Of a DNA stretch of 64,000 nt, positions 17,688-28,420 are shown piece after piece. Source of the stretch: Neorhizobium galegae bv. officinalis. GTDB lineage: Bacteria > Pseudomonadota > Alphaproteobacteria > Rhizobiales > Rhizobiaceae. A program made the translations under genes and the position numbers. Every line of letters starts with the position of its first letter. Position 1 is the stretch's first letter. The DNA lies in contig CCRI01000003.1 of NCBI GenBank assembly GCA_000985875.1, forward strand, positions 414,977-478,976, given 5' to 3'. The notes under the pieces were generated by a model that did no database searches, was not told the origin of the DNA, and was given only the letters and a program-made list of their open reading frames with translations.

Positions 17688-19091
17688 CTACTCGCCGGCT
17701 TCCGGTTGGATCTTGGCGGCTCCGTGGCCGGAAACGGCAGCACCCGTCATCGGGTCCAGCCTCAGCAGGGGCACGACCGCCAGAAGCGAAAGGGCGGCCA
17801 CCAGGAAGAAAGCCAGGTGGAAGTCAAAGAGCTGCAGGTGGGTACCGGTGACCGCCGCCGACGCCTCCAGGATGAAGGCCGCAAAGGCGACGCCGAGCGC
17901 CATGCTGATCTGCTGCAGGACGGAGGCGATCGAGGTCGCCTGGCTCGCTTGGTCGTCGCGGATCTCGGAATAGCTGAGCGCATTCGAACCAGTGAAGAAG
18001 AAGGAACGGCAGACGCCCGACATCAGCAGGAAGGCGATGATCAGCGCATGGGAGGTTTCCGGCGTGAAAAAGCCGTTTGCCGCGGTGGTCGCCGCACCGA
18101 GCACGCCCGCGACGATCAGCGTCATCTTGAAGCCGGTCATCGCAAAGACGCGGCGGGCGGCGAACTTCACGATCAGCGCGCCGAGCGCGCCGGCAAACGT
18201 GATGAGGCCTGACTGGAAAGGGTTCAGACCGAAACCGAGCTGCAGCATCAGCGGCATGAGGAATGGAATGGCCCCCGTCGAGATGCGGAACAGCGTACCG
18301 CTGCTGCTGGCGGCCCGGAATGCATCGTCCTTGAAGAGCCTCAGATTGAGAATCGGCGCGGGATGGCTGCGCGCATGGACGACATAGGCGATGCCGGCTG
18401 CGAGCCCAAGCGCCGTCGCCGTGATGCCGACGGCCGGCGGTAGCGCCGGAAGGCCGACGACCGAAAGTCCGAACACCGTGCCGGCGGCGGTGACCGAGGT
18501 CAGGAAGAACCCCCACCAGTCGATCGAGGGAGGATTGGTGGTCTCGATTTCCGGCAGGAAGATCGTTGCGAGATAGATGCCGAGCAGGCCCACCGGCACG
18601 TTGATCAGGAAGATCCAGTGCCAGGTAAAATAGGTGGTGATGAAACCGCCGATCGGCGGGCCGGTGAGGGGGCCGACCAATGCCGGAATGGTGAGCAGCG
18701 CCATGGCCGAGACGAGTTCGCTGCGTTTGGTGGTGCGAAGGAGAACCAGGCGCGCGACCGGCGTCATCATGGCGCCGCCCATGCCCTGCAGGAAGCGTGA
18801 CAGCACGAACTGGAGGAGGTCGGAGGAGAACGCACAGCAGATCGAGCCGATGACGAAGACGAAGATCGCGACGCGAAAGATCTTCTTGGCGCCGAAGCGG
18901 TCCGCCATCCAGCCGCTGATCGGGATGAACATGGCGAGCGCCACCATATAGGAGGTCAGCGCCAGTTTGAGGGTGATCGGCCCTACATTGAGGTCGGCGG
19001 CGATCGCCGGAAGCGCGGTCGCAATGACGGTTGAGTCCATCTGCTCCATGAAAAGGGCGACGGCGAGGATGAGCGGAACGATGCGGTTCAT
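17688..19091 (-). CDS. DHA2-family MFS drug exporter
   Basis: 467 residues with many hydrophobic helices, beginning PLILAVALFMEQMDSTVIAT. The motif D-like MDSTVIATALPAIA in helix 1, motif A GWMADRFGAKK after helix 2 and motif C-like LTGPPIGGFIT in helix 5 place it in the proton-driven drug:H+ antiporter family (DHA2, EmrB-like). It extrudes small molecules across the inner membrane. No membrane-fusion (EmrA-type) partner or adjacent TetR/MarR regulator is present, so substrate and regulation are open. Confidence 0.88.
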   Translation of the reverse strand: MNRIVPLILAVALFMEQMDSTVIATALPAIAADLNVGPITLKLALTSYMVALAMFIPISGWMADRFGAKKIFRVAIFVFVIGSICCAFSSDLLQFVLSRFLQGMGGAMMTPVARLVLLRTTKRSELVSAMALLTIPALVGPLTGPPIGGFITTYFTWHWIFLINVPVGLLGIYLATIFLPEIETTNPPSIDWWGFFLTSVTAAGTVFGLSVVGLPALPPAVGITATALGLAAGIAYVVHARSHPAPILNLRLFKDDAFRAASSSGTLFRISTGAIPFLMPLMLQLGFGLNPFQSGLITFAGALGALIVKFAARRVFAMTGFKMTLIVAGVLGAATTAANGFFTPETSHALIIAFLLMSGVCRSFFFTGSNALSYSEIRDDQASQATSIASVLQQISMALGVAFAAFILEASAAVTGTHLQLFDFHLAFFLVAALSLLAVVPLLRLDPMTGAAVSGHGAAKIQPEAGE

Positions 19092-19286
19092 GGAGTGCCT
19101 GCAATGGCGGGAATTCGTCCGTCCTTAGACCTCTTGGTCCCGTCTGCCAATTGCGGAATCTCACCATTTCCGATTTTAGGTCACGTCTGCGTGAGGTCGG
19201 ATTTCCTCGGCAGGGAGCGCGGTTATGTTCCACCGGATCGGACCCCATCTTGACGGTTCGGCATAATTCCAGGAGGCAGCGACATC

Positions 19287-20276
19287 ATGACGAATTCAGG
19301 TATCGGACGGCGCACCCTTATCGGCACGGCCGGTTTGGGCATTCTCGCTGCGCCGGCGATCATCAATGCCGGGGCTTTTGCCCAGGAGACGCGGAAATTG
19401 GCTATCGACCAGGTGACCCCGCCGGATATCCACAAATTCAAGCTCGGCGGTTTCCAGGTTCTGGCGATGAAGGACGGTGCCCGCCCCTCCGGTGCTCCCG
19501 GCGAGACCTTCGGCCTCAACCAGCCGCCCGAAACGCTGGCAGCGCTGCTGACCCAGAACTTTCTGCCGACGGACCAGTTCGTCAACAGTTTCTCTCCGAC
19601 GCTGGTCGATACCGGCAGCAACGTGATCCTGTTCGATACCGGCCTCGGCAAGCAGGGCCGCGCCCAGGGCGTCGGACGCCTGATCGAAGGATTGGCAGCC
19701 GCTGGCTACATGCCGGAGGATATCTCGATCGTCGTCATCACCCACATGCATGGCGACCATATCGGCGGCCTCATGGAAGACGGCAAGCCGGCCTTCCCGA
19801 AAGCGCGTTACATCACGGGCCAGGTGGAATACGACTTCTGGACCGATGCCGCCCGCGCCGGCACGCCGGCAGAGGGTAACCAGAAGAGCGTGCTCGCCAA
19901 TGTGAAGCCGCTTGCCGAAAAGATGACCTTCCTGAAGGATGGCGGCGAAGTCGTCTCCGGCATCACCGCCATGTTGGCGCCGGGCCACACGCCCGGCATG
20001 TTGAACTTCAACATCGAATCGCAAGGCAAGCGCCTGATCCTCGCCGCCGATACGGTCAACCACTACGTCCTGTCGCTTCAGCGGCCCGAATGGGAGGTAC
20101 GATTCGACATGGACAAGGCGCAAGGGGCGGCCACCCGCAAGAAGGTCCTCGACATGGTCGCCACGGACAAGGTCGCCTTCCTCGGCTATCACATGCCCTT
20201 CCCGGCGGTCGGTTTCGTCGAAAAGCAAGGCACCGGCTACCGGTTCGTGCCGAAGAGCTACCAGTTCGACATCTGA
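19287..20276 (+). CDS. Tat-exported metallo-beta-lactamase-fold hydrolase
   Basis: 329 residues. The N-terminus GIGRRTLIGTAGLGILAAPA with cleavage near AFA-QE is a twin-arginine signal, so the folded enzyme is periplasmic. The zinc site THMHGDHIGG (HxHxDH) is near residue 155, further ligands are in APGHTPG and AADTVNH, and a late His lies in GYHMPFP. Substrate unknown; lactonase or quorum-quenching activity is common in related proteins but is not shown. It is followed by an intrinsic terminator at 20298-20326, so it ends its own transcript before guaB. Confidence 0.88.
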   Translation: MTNSGIGRRTLIGTAGLGILAAPAIINAGAFAQETRKLAIDQVTPPDIHKFKLGGFQVLAMKDGARPSGAPGETFGLNQPPETLAALLTQNFLPTDQFVNSFSPTLVDTGSNVILFDTGLGKQGRAQGVGRLIEGLAAAGYMPEDISIVVITHMHGDHIGGLMEDGKPAFPKARYITGQVEYDFWTDAARAGTPAEGNQKSVLANVKPLAEKMTFLKDGGEVVSGITAMLAPGHTPGMLNFNIESQGKRLILAADTVNHYVLSLQRPEWEVRFDMDKAQGAATRKKVLDMVATDKVAFLGYHMPFPAVGFVEKQGTGYRFVPKSYQFDI

Positions 20277-21959
<1,683 letters not shown>

Positions 21960-22188
21960 TGTTCTTGATTGGAGGAGGTTATTGCCTCCTCCTCCTCCTC
22001 AAGTCTCGGAAATAGCTGGTTGGATGCCTGCCGCCGTTGCCTGAACGCGAAGTCGGGTGGCCTGCAGGCAGTGGCGAACTATATGGCGCCGTTCGGACGG
22101 CGCCATGCGTTGGAGACATGTCCCTCGGCACGCCATTGTGCATCGTCGAACCCGTGTTATTGGTTCCTCTGAGGATTGAGGAGAACCG

Positions 22189-22608
22189 ATGCTTTCCACC
22201 GACGCGACGCTCTGGCCGATGATAGCGCATGCCGCGCTTGTCTTTTTTCTCTACTGGCTCCTGTCGAAGAAACGGTACATGGCTGTGAAATCCGGCAGCG
22301 CCGAGGCCGGGCAGTTTCGTGAAAACCGAGAGGAGCCGCGCGAAAGCCTGATTGTCCACAACAATCTCAAGAACCAGTTTGAGCTACCGGTCCTGTTCCA
22401 TGCCGCTTGCCTCGTCCTTTATGTGTCGACTGCAGACAATTGGGGCACGGTTGCTCTTGCCTGGATATTCGTACTCTCCCGCTATGCGCATTCCTACGTG
22501 CATCTCACCAGCAACCGGCTCCGTTATCGCCGGCCGATCTTCATCGTCGGCTTTTTTGCGGTGATGGCTATGTGGGTCTGGCTCGCGGCCTGGCTGGTTT
22601 TGAACTAA
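22189..22608 (+). CDS. MAPEG-family membrane protein
   Basis: 139 residues with four hydrophobic helices (from about residues 9, 65, 86 and 115). NLKNQFELPVLFHAACLVLY, with the conserved E-x-P, and RYAHSYVHLTSNRLRYRRP match the MAPEG signature (membrane-associated eicosanoid and glutathione metabolism). Bacterial members may act as glutathione transferases or peroxidases in the inner membrane; substrate unknown. Ribosome-binding GAGGAGA precedes the ATG. Confidence 0.88.
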   Translation: MLSTDATLWPMIAHAALVFFLYWLLSKKRYMAVKSGSAEAGQFRENREEPRESLIVHNNLKNQFELPVLFHAACLVLYVSTADNWGTVALAWIFVLSRYAHSYVHLTSNRLRYRRPIFIVGFFAVMAMWVWLAAWLVLN

Positions 22609-22850
22609 CATGGCCAGCGCCAGGATGGTCCGAAGGCCGGGCCCGCTGCGACCTTAGCAGCGGTGCCGGGTGGCGTGACGAAATACAGCGGCCCTTGCGG
22701 CATCCGCCACGATCCTTGCGGAGCGGCCGATCGACCGGGCTCACGAACAAGTGTAATATCGGGCACTTGGATCACTCAGTGTTTCATCTGCAAGCGACAG
22801 GTCCTCGGTATAGATTTCTCCGTCACACGGCCTGCTACGGAGGAATAGCC

Positions 22851-23735
22851 ATGGACAACGAGACACCAAAGATTACCCAGGCGATGATCGACGCCTATGA
22901 TGAATACACCCATCTGACTTTGGACCGCCGCCGGTTCATGGAGAAGCTGACCCAGCTTGCGGGCTCCGGTGCGGCTGCCGCGGCGATCGCGCCCCTGATC
23001 GGCGCCAGTTCCGCCATGGCGGATGTCATTCCTGCCAATGACGAACGGCTGACCACGGAGGACGTTACCTATCCAGGCGCCAACGGCGTGACCATGAAGG
23101 GTTATCTCGTAAAACCCAAGAATGCGTCCGGCACCCGCGGCGGCGTCCTCGTCATTCATGAGAACCGCGGCCTCAACGCCCATATCAAGGACGTCGCCCG
23201 CCGCATGGCGCTCGAGGGCTTCAATGCGCTCGCCGTCGATTTCCTGGCGCCCCAGGGCGGCACGCCGGTGGATGAGGAGCAGGCCCGGCAGATGTTCTCT
23301 TCGCTGAAGCCCGAAGAAGTGTCGGCCAATGGCGAAGCAAGCCGCGCCTATCTCGCCGGCATCAGCGGCGCCAACGGCAAGGTCGGTGCGGTCGGCTTCT
23401 GCTGGGGTGGCGGCACGGTCAACAATCTTGCTGTGAAGTCACCCGGCCTCAATGCCGGCGTCGCCTATTACGGAGCCCAGCCGAAGGCCGAGGACGTGCC
23501 GGCCATCAAGGCGCCGCTGATGCTGCATTACGGCGGTCTCGACGAGCGCATCAATGCCGGCATTCCGGCGTTCAAGGCGGCGCTCGAAAAAGGCGGCAAG
23601 ACCTTCGAGATCTTCGTCTACGACGGCGCCAACCACGCCTTCAACAACGATACCTCCTCGGCCCGCTACGACAAGGCAGCCGCCGATCTCGCCTGGAGCC
23701 GCTCGGTGGCGTTTTTCAAGAAGAACCTGGCCTAA
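22851..23735 (+). CDS. Dienelactone hydrolase-family alpha/beta hydrolase with an N-terminal signal
   Basis: 294 residues from ATG 22851, preceded by ACGGAGGAAT; a longer frame from 22407 overlaps the MAPEG gene and is not real. The nucleophile elbow is GFCWGGG, with Cys in the nucleophile position as in dienelactone hydrolases; the acid is in YGGLDERI and the histidine in GANHAFNND. Residues 25-60 (DRRRFMEKLTQLAGSGAAAA, then AIAPLIG) look like a Tat-type signal starting 24 residues in, so the enzyme may be periplasmic. Natural substrate not evident. Followed by a strong terminator at 23765. Confidence 0.87.
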   Translation: MDNETPKITQAMIDAYDEYTHLTLDRRRFMEKLTQLAGSGAAAAAIAPLIGASSAMADVIPANDERLTTEDVTYPGANGVTMKGYLVKPKNASGTRGGVLVIHENRGLNAHIKDVARRMALEGFNALAVDFLAPQGGTPVDEEQARQMFSSLKPEEVSANGEASRAYLAGISGANGKVGAVGFCWGGGTVNNLAVKSPGLNAGVAYYGAQPKAEDVPAIKAPLMLHYGGLDERINAGIPAFKAALEKGGKTFEIFVYDGANHAFNNDTSSARYDKAAADLAWSRSVAFFKKNLA

Positions 23736-23764
23736 TCGGCGGCTCGCATATCGCGAAATAGAAG

Positions 23765-23786
23765 GCCGGGTTCGCCCGGCTTTTTT
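23765..23786 (+). terminator. Intrinsic terminator after the hydrolase gene
   Basis: GCCGGG-TTCG-CCCGGC stem-loop followed by six T. Confidence 0.9.
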
Positions 23787-23800
23787 CGTTCTATCGGAAT

Positions 23801-23822
23801 GTACACTATTTGTGTATGATAT
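23801..23822 (+). promoter_or_regulatory. Putative BrnA operator/promoter of the brnTA operon
   Basis: TACAC-TATTT-GTGTA is a perfect inverted repeat 25-46 nt before the BrnT start, in an AT-rich promoter-like stretch. BrnA-type antitoxins repress their own operon through such palindromes; the assignment is positional. Confidence 0.5.
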
Positions 23823-23846
23823 CGTCAGGTGCCGAGGAAATTCGCC

Positions 23847-24161
23847 ATGGAATTCGAATGGGACGAGGTGAAGCGGCAGCAAGTGATCAAGGAACGTGGC
23901 GTCGATTTTTTGTATGCCGCCGGAATTTTCGAAGGGCCCATTCTAACGCGTATAGATGATCGGGCCGACTATGGTGAGGTCCGAAAGATCGCGCTGGGAA
24001 TGGTCGAAGGAGAGTGTTTTGTCGTCGTTTTTACTGAGCGCGGCGACGTGATCCGGCTGATAACAGCGTGGAAAGGAGGTCGGCATGACCGATCAGAATA
24101 TCAGAAGAGCATCGCTCACGGAGCTGAGGAAAATGAGGGAGGCGGGGGAGCTTTTTCATGA
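23847..24161 (+). CDS. brnT: BrnT-family ribonuclease toxin
   Basis: 104 residues from ATG 23847, with GAGGAAA upstream. MEFEWDEVKRQQVIKERGVD and GMVEGECFVVVFTERGDVIR then LITAW follow the BrnT pattern (FEWDxxKxxxNxxKHGV; R-x-IS/T-A), a RelE-fold ribonuclease that blocks translation. The N usually found before the KHG-like segment is replaced, and the C-terminus is longer than usual and overlaps brnA by 77 nt. This leaves some doubt whether the extreme C-terminus is ancestral or a frame extension. Forms an operon with the antitoxin gene at 24085. Confidence 0.85.
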   Translation: MEFEWDEVKRQQVIKERGVDFLYAAGIFEGPILTRIDDRADYGEVRKIALGMVEGECFVVVFTERGDVIRLITAWKGGRHDRSEYQKSIAHGAEENEGGGGAFS

Positions 24162-24366
24162 CCCTAAGGCGCCGGATACAGAAAACCTTGGCGCGGAATT
24201 CTGGGCCAAGGCTGACGTAAAAAGCCCCGCGAAACCCCGCTCCGTACATTTGAAGATCGATCCGGAAGTTTTTGATTTCTTCTTTCAAGAGGCGAATGGC
24301 AAGGGGCACCTCACGAAGATGCAGAACGTCCTTCGTGCCTACGTCAACGCCCATAAACATTCCTGA
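24085..24366 (+). CDS. brnA: BrnA-family antitoxin
   Basis: 93 residues. The C-terminal PRSVHLKIDPEVFDFFFQEA with a following helix is the ribbon-helix-helix DNA-binding domain of BrnA; the N-terminal FWAKADVKSP segment matches the toxin-wrapping part (DAxFWxxA). Neutralises BrnT and represses the operon as a heterotetramer in the characterised Brucella system. Shine-Dalgarno AAAGGAGG lies inside brnT just before the ATG. Confidence 0.88.
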   Translation: MTDQNIRRASLTELRKMREAGELFHDPKAPDTENLGAEFWAKADVKSPAKPRSVHLKIDPEVFDFFFQEANGKGHLTKMQNVLRAYVNAHKHS

Positions 24367-24396
24367 TAGACCCCAAGCGTTTGGCGGCTAGTCGTC

Positions 24397-25347
24397 TTAC
24401 CACCCCGGCATCACCGAGGCGGTCCGAGCCCGCGGCATCCGCTGGAACGCTTTGACCTCGCCGTCGAGATCGTCGGGCATCACCGCCGGCGAGATGTTGT
24501 CGAGGCAGGCGGTGATGTGGTCGGTGATGGCGTTCATCAGCGAGGGCGAAAGCCCGGGTCGCTTCATCAGGCCGATCTGCACCGGCGGCAGCGGCGGGAA
24601 GCCGTCGGCGGACGACAGCACCTTCATGCCGGTGCGCAGCGCCGATTCCGGCAGTACCGAGACGGCCATGCCGGCAAGCACGGCGGCGGCGACGACGGTC
24701 GAGGACCAGCTCGTGAACAGGACCTGGTATTCGCGCCCGTCCGCATCGAGCGCCGAGCAGGCGAGCTGCCGCCACAGGCAGTCGCGCCGGCCGACCGCAA
24801 GCGGGACAGGCGCATTGTCCTTCAGCGGATGGTTGGCCGAGCCGACCCAGCAGAGCGGCTCGGTGCGCACGACGTCGGAAATCCGCTGGCGCGGGTTATG
24901 GGTGACGAGCGCGATATCCAGCTCGCCGCGCGCCATCTTTTCCGCAAGGCTGGCCGACGGCTCGCAGACGATATAGAGCTCGACATTCGGATGGGTCTTG
25001 GCAAAACGGCCGATGATCTCCGGCATGTACCGGTCGGCATAGTCGTCCGGCGTGCCGATCCTCAGCGTGCCTTCGAGACGGTTGTCGTCGAAGGCGGCGA
25101 TCGCCTCGTTGTTCAGGCGAATGATGCGCCGTGCATAGTTCAGGAGCTTCTCGCCCTCGGCCGTCAGCCGGTTGCCGCGGCCGTCCTTGGCGAACAGCTG
25201 CTTGCCGATCCGTTCCTCGAGACGGCGCATCTGCATCGACACGGCGGACTGGGTCTTGAAAACCCGGTCCGCCGCCTTGGTGAAGCTGCCGGTGTCCACG
25301 ATTGAAATGAAAGTATGCAACTGATCGATATCGAGCGGTGCGGACAT
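24397..25347 (-). CDS. LysR-family transcriptional regulator
   Basis: 316 residues. The winged helix-turn-helix is at residues about 8-66 (FISIVDTGSFTKAADRVFKT), followed by a linker helix and an effector-binding domain. It diverges from a DUF1127 gene 195 nt away; in rhizobia and Brucella the LysR regulator LsrB/VtlR activates small DUF1127 genes, and this N-terminus looks similar, but I cannot confirm orthology. The palindrome CTAATCATTAG at 25375-25385 in the shared region could be its binding site. Confidence 0.85.
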   Translation of the reverse strand: MSAPLDIDQLHTFISIVDTGSFTKAADRVFKTQSAVSMQMRRLEERIGKQLFAKDGRGNRLTAEGEKLLNYARRIIRLNNEAIAAFDDNRLEGTLRIGTPDDYADRYMPEIIGRFAKTHPNVELYIVCEPSASLAEKMARGELDIALVTHNPRQRISDVVRTEPLCWVGSANHPLKDNAPVPLAVGRRDCLWRQLACSALDADGREYQVLFTSWSSTVVAAAVLAGMAVSVLPESALRTGMKVLSSADGFPPLPPVQIGLMKRPGLSPSLMNAITDHITACLDNISPAVMPDDLDGEVKAFQRMPRARTASVMPGW

Positions 25348-25374
25348 GAGAATGATCCATCAGAGAGGTTGATG

Positions 25375-25385
25375 CTAATCATTAG
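25375..25385 (+). promoter_or_regulatory. Putative LysR binding palindrome
   Basis: CTAATCATTAG is a perfect 11-nt palindrome (5-bp arms, one central base) 28 nt upstream of the LysR start, in the region shared with the divergent DUF1127 gene. Proposed from position only. Confidence 0.35.
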
Positions 25386-25542
25386 AAACATTCGTTGGAC
25401 TGATCAATAGGTTTTACGCGATAAGGGGATCGCAAATCAAAATCGAAGGGTGCTTCTTCCCTGAGCGCCCAATCCGGGCAGCCTTTCCGTCGGACCTCCG
25501 CGGAAGGGATGACCTTTCTCGTGCCTGCGAAAGGATAGACCA

Positions 25543-25842
25543 ATGAGCACGACCGACTGCGGAACTGAACTCGACCTCGTTCACGAAGGGCGCGGTACGT
25601 ATGGCCGTTTTGGCCTCGTGGTGCTGCGAACGAAATCCGTATGGCGTGCCTTTCGCAATCGTATGGCGAGCAATCGCCTCCATGATCTCGACGACCGCCA
25701 GCTCAACGATATCGGCATCACACGGCATGATGTGGTGATGGCGCTCGATCGGTCCGGCGTGCTGGATGATCCGTCGCTGCTTCTGTCTCGCTCCGCTCGC
25801 GAGCGTGCGCGGCACCGTTTTGCAAGACCGGCCAATCGCTGA
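25543..25842 (+). CDS. DUF1127 small arginine-rich protein
   Basis: 99 residues. The C-terminal half RNRMASNRLHDLDDRQLNDI with GITRHDV is the DUF1127 motif (L-xx-LDDRxLxDIGI-xR). In Agrobacterium and Rhodobacter such proteins influence sRNA-linked phosphate, carbon and RNA metabolism, so an RNA-related role is possible. The N-terminal 45 residues are extra relative to the shortest members. Divergent from the LysR gene, probably its target. Confidence 0.85.
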   Translation: MSTTDCGTELDLVHEGRGTYGRFGLVVLRTKSVWRAFRNRMASNRLHDLDDRQLNDIGITRHDVVMALDRSGVLDDPSLLLSRSARERARHRFARPANR

Positions 25843-25892
25843 TCTTGCCTGACCTTTTCCCCGCAGGGTGATAGCCAATAGCCCTGCTGCTT

Positions 25893-25924
25893 GCCCGGCC
25901 GGTCGATCCGTGCCGGGCTTTTTT
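25893..25924. terminator. Intrinsic terminator between DUF1127 and the convergent DUF937 gene
   Basis: GCCCGGC and GCCGGGC arms (25893-25899, 25912-25918) enclose a 12-nt loop followed by six T on the plus strand. The T run touches the DUF937 stop codon at 25923. A second weaker hairpin, GCAGGG/CCCTGC, lies at 25863-25888. Confidence 0.8.
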
Positions 25925-26828
25925 ATTTGGAAGGCTTGGGAGCGGCAGGCGTGGCCTCCGCTTCGGCGTGGCCGCCTGCTCCATTGCGCAGATAGGTGTC
26001 GAAGATCGCTTCCATGTTCTTCTGGTAGTTTTTCTGCACTTCAAGACCGCTGTCGAACATGTTGTTCAGCACGTCGCGATAGGGATTGGGTTCGTCCGCC
26101 GGCACTTCCTTGGGTTTCTCGGGCGTCGGGGCTGCGGCCGGGCTGGGGCTCGTGAAGGCGCCGCCCATCATGTCCTGGAATGCCTTGGCGAAGGGATTGT
26201 CCGCGAACGGATTGCCGCCGGAAGGCTGCGGCTGTTCCGGCTTGTCGAGCCCCCACATGGAACGCATCGCCTGGGCGAAGGGATTGTCGAAGGGATTGGC
26301 AGCGGCCTGCGGCTTCGCCTTGGGTTGCAGGCCCATGCTTTCCAGCCATTGCTGCTGCATCTGGCCCATCGGGGAGGCGGCAAACGCATCGTTGGCGCCG
26401 GTCATCTGGCCGCTCATCTGCTTGAACAGCCCGCCCATCAATGTGTCGGCCATGGCCGGCATCATCTTCTTGAAGACTTCCTGGCCTATCCCTGTGAGTT
26501 GTTCCGCCTGCGCCGCGATCGCGCGGGAGACTTCCTTCGAGCCGAACAGCTTTTCGAGCACCGCGTTGCCGTCCGTCGTGCCCTGCGGCGTGAAGGCCTT
26601 GGTCAGGTCTTCGAAATATTTGGCATAGGCTCCGGACACCATGGTGCTCATCAGCGAGGTGAGATCATAGGGGTTGGCGCTGGTGCGCTTGAACCCGGAG
26701 GAAAAGGCGGGCATCAGCGCGGCCATGGCCTGGGTGGCCTGCTCCTGCGCCAAGTTGAACTGCTTGGCGATCGCCTCCATGCCTGCGCCGTTCTGAGCTC
26801 TGAGCATCATGTCGAACAGTGGCAGCAT
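25923..26828 (-). CDS. DUF937-domain protein
   Basis: 301 residues from ATG 26828; the frame extending to 26993 overlaps gshA and lacks coding character. MLPLFDMMLRAQNGAGMEAI, the glycine-poor helical middle with GSKEVSRAIAAQAEQLTG and LMGGLFKQM match DUF937. The second half carries repeated NPF motifs (NPFDNPFAQAM, NPFADNPFAKAF) and a proline-rich linker, then a helix similar to phasin-like segments (LEVQKNYQKNMEAIFD). Function unknown; possibly a cytoplasmic scaffold. Confidence 0.75.
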   Translation of the reverse strand: MLPLFDMMLRAQNGAGMEAIAKQFNLAQEQATQAMAALMPAFSSGFKRTSANPYDLTSLMSTMVSGAYAKYFEDLTKAFTPQGTTDGNAVLEKLFGSKEVSRAIAAQAEQLTGIGQEVFKKMMPAMADTLMGGLFKQMSGQMTGANDAFAASPMGQMQQQWLESMGLQPKAKPQAAANPFDNPFAQAMRSMWGLDKPEQPQPSGGNPFADNPFAKAFQDMMGGAFTSPSPAAAPTPEKPKEVPADEPNPYRDVLNNMFDSGLEVQKNYQKNMEAIFDTYLRNGAGGHAEAEATPAAPKPSK

Positions 26829-26919
26829 GGAGAGAATCCTTTCCGGTTCGGGTGATGCACCACTATATCCGGAAAGTGCTGAACGGAAACCGGTTTTTAG
26901 AACCGATCTCAATCTAGGG

Positions 26920-28293
26920 TCAGTATTGGTATTCCTCGAACACCGGGTCGACCGAACCGTTCCAGCGGCCATGGTAGAGCGACAGCATGTCATCCGCCAT
27001 GGTCGTCTTCTTGGCGAGCACTTCGTCGAGCGGTTGCAGGAAGATGCTCTCGTCCTGGCCTTCGCCGTTCAGCCGCGCCCGGGCCTTCAAACCTGCCTTG
27101 GAGATCGCCACCGCCTCGCGGGCGATATCGAGCACCGGCTTGCCCTTGATCTCGGCCTTCAAACCCTTTGCCGGCACGGCATCGCGCATCGCAATGACAT
27201 CCTCGACCGTCCAGTCGGCCGTCAGCGTTTCCGCATCGGCAAGCGCCGTGTCGTCATAAAGCAGGCCGACCCAGAAGGCCGGCAGCGCGCAGATCCGCCG
27301 CCACGGGCCGCCATCGGCGCCGCGCATTTCGAGGAAGCGCTTCAGGCGAACGTCTGGGAAGAGGGTGGAAAGGTGGTTGGTCCAGTCCCCCATCGTCGGT
27401 TCCCAGTCCTTGACCTCGCCTTTCAGCGCGCCGTTCATGAACTGGCGGAAGGTGACATGCGTGCAGTCGTGATACTTGCCGTCGCGGACGATGAAATACA
27501 TCGGCACGTCCAGCGCCCATTCCACGTAGTCCGCGAACCCGAAGTCTTGTCTGAAGACGAAGGGCAATACGCCGGAGCGCTGGTTGTCGGTATCGCGCCA
27601 GATGTCGCCACGCCAGGAGACCAGCCCGTTCGGCTTGCCCTCGGTGAACGGGGAAGAAGCAAACAGCGCGGTCGCGATCGACTGCAGCTTCATCGACACG
27701 CGCATCTTGGCAGCCATGTCCGCTTCCGAGGAGAAGTCGAGGTTCACCTGGATCGTGCAGGTGCGGTACATCATGTCGAGGCCTTTCGCACCGACCTTCG
27801 GCATGTAGCGCGTCATGATCTCGTAGCGGGATTTCGGCATGCGCGGGGTTTCCGCGAGCGTCCATTTCGGGCTGCCGCCGATGCCGAGGAAACGGATGCC
27901 CATCGGTTCGGCGATCTCGCGCAGAACCGCGAGATGCTTGTTCGATTCCCGACAGGTCTCGTGAATGGTCTCGAGCGGCGCACCGGAAAGCTCGAACTGC
28001 CCACCTGGCTCGATCGAGATCGCGCCCATTCCAGACTGCTCGCCGAGCCCGATGATGTTTTCGCCGTCGAGGATCGGCTCCCATCCGAGCTTCTTTTCCA
28101 TGCCCTTGAGCAGCGCGGAAATGCTGGCCTCGCCGAAATAGGGAACCGGGCTGTTGTCCGCCCGGAAAAAGGCGAATTTTTCATGCTCCGTGCCGATCCG
28201 GAAATCTTCCTTGGGCCGCGGTCCCTTCGCCAGGTAGGCGGAAAGCTCGGACACCGAGGTAAGCGGTGTCTGGTCGGTCGTATCGCGGGCCAT
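26920..28293 (-). CDS. gshA: Glutamate-cysteine ligase
   Basis: 457 residues, of the alphaproteobacterial/plant-type GCL group (EC 6.3.2.2), which makes gamma-glutamylcysteine, the first step to glutathione. FRIGTEHEKFAF near residue 31 carries the metal/glutamate-binding acidic residues; ISIEPGGQFELSGAP, the MYRTCTIQVNLDF strand and HVTFRQFMNG are typical of the group. Length matches plant-type enzymes. The DUF937 gene follows 91 nt later; rsmE lies 127 nt upstream on the same strand. Confidence 0.95.
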   Translation of the reverse strand: MARDTTDQTPLTSVSELSAYLAKGPRPKEDFRIGTEHEKFAFFRADNSPVPYFGEASISALLKGMEKKLGWEPILDGENIIGLGEQSGMGAISIEPGGQFELSGAPLETIHETCRESNKHLAVLREIAEPMGIRFLGIGGSPKWTLAETPRMPKSRYEIMTRYMPKVGAKGLDMMYRTCTIQVNLDFSSEADMAAKMRVSMKLQSIATALFASSPFTEGKPNGLVSWRGDIWRDTDNQRSGVLPFVFRQDFGFADYVEWALDVPMYFIVRDGKYHDCTHVTFRQFMNGALKGEVKDWEPTMGDWTNHLSTLFPDVRLKRFLEMRGADGGPWRRICALPAFWVGLLYDDTALADAETLTADWTVEDVIAMRDAVPAKGLKAEIKGKPVLDIAREAVAISKAGLKARARLNGEGQDESIFLQPLDEVLAKKTTMADDMLSLYHGRWNGSVDPVFEEYQY

Positions 28294-28420
28294 GAAAATT
28301 ACCTTGCTCGGAATGCCTGATATGGACGGATAGCCGGCTGATTGGACCGGATTGATGTGCGCTGCAAGTGAATTTCTTTCAAGATAGATTCAGAATTTCG
28401 AGACCGTCATGTCAAGCGGG

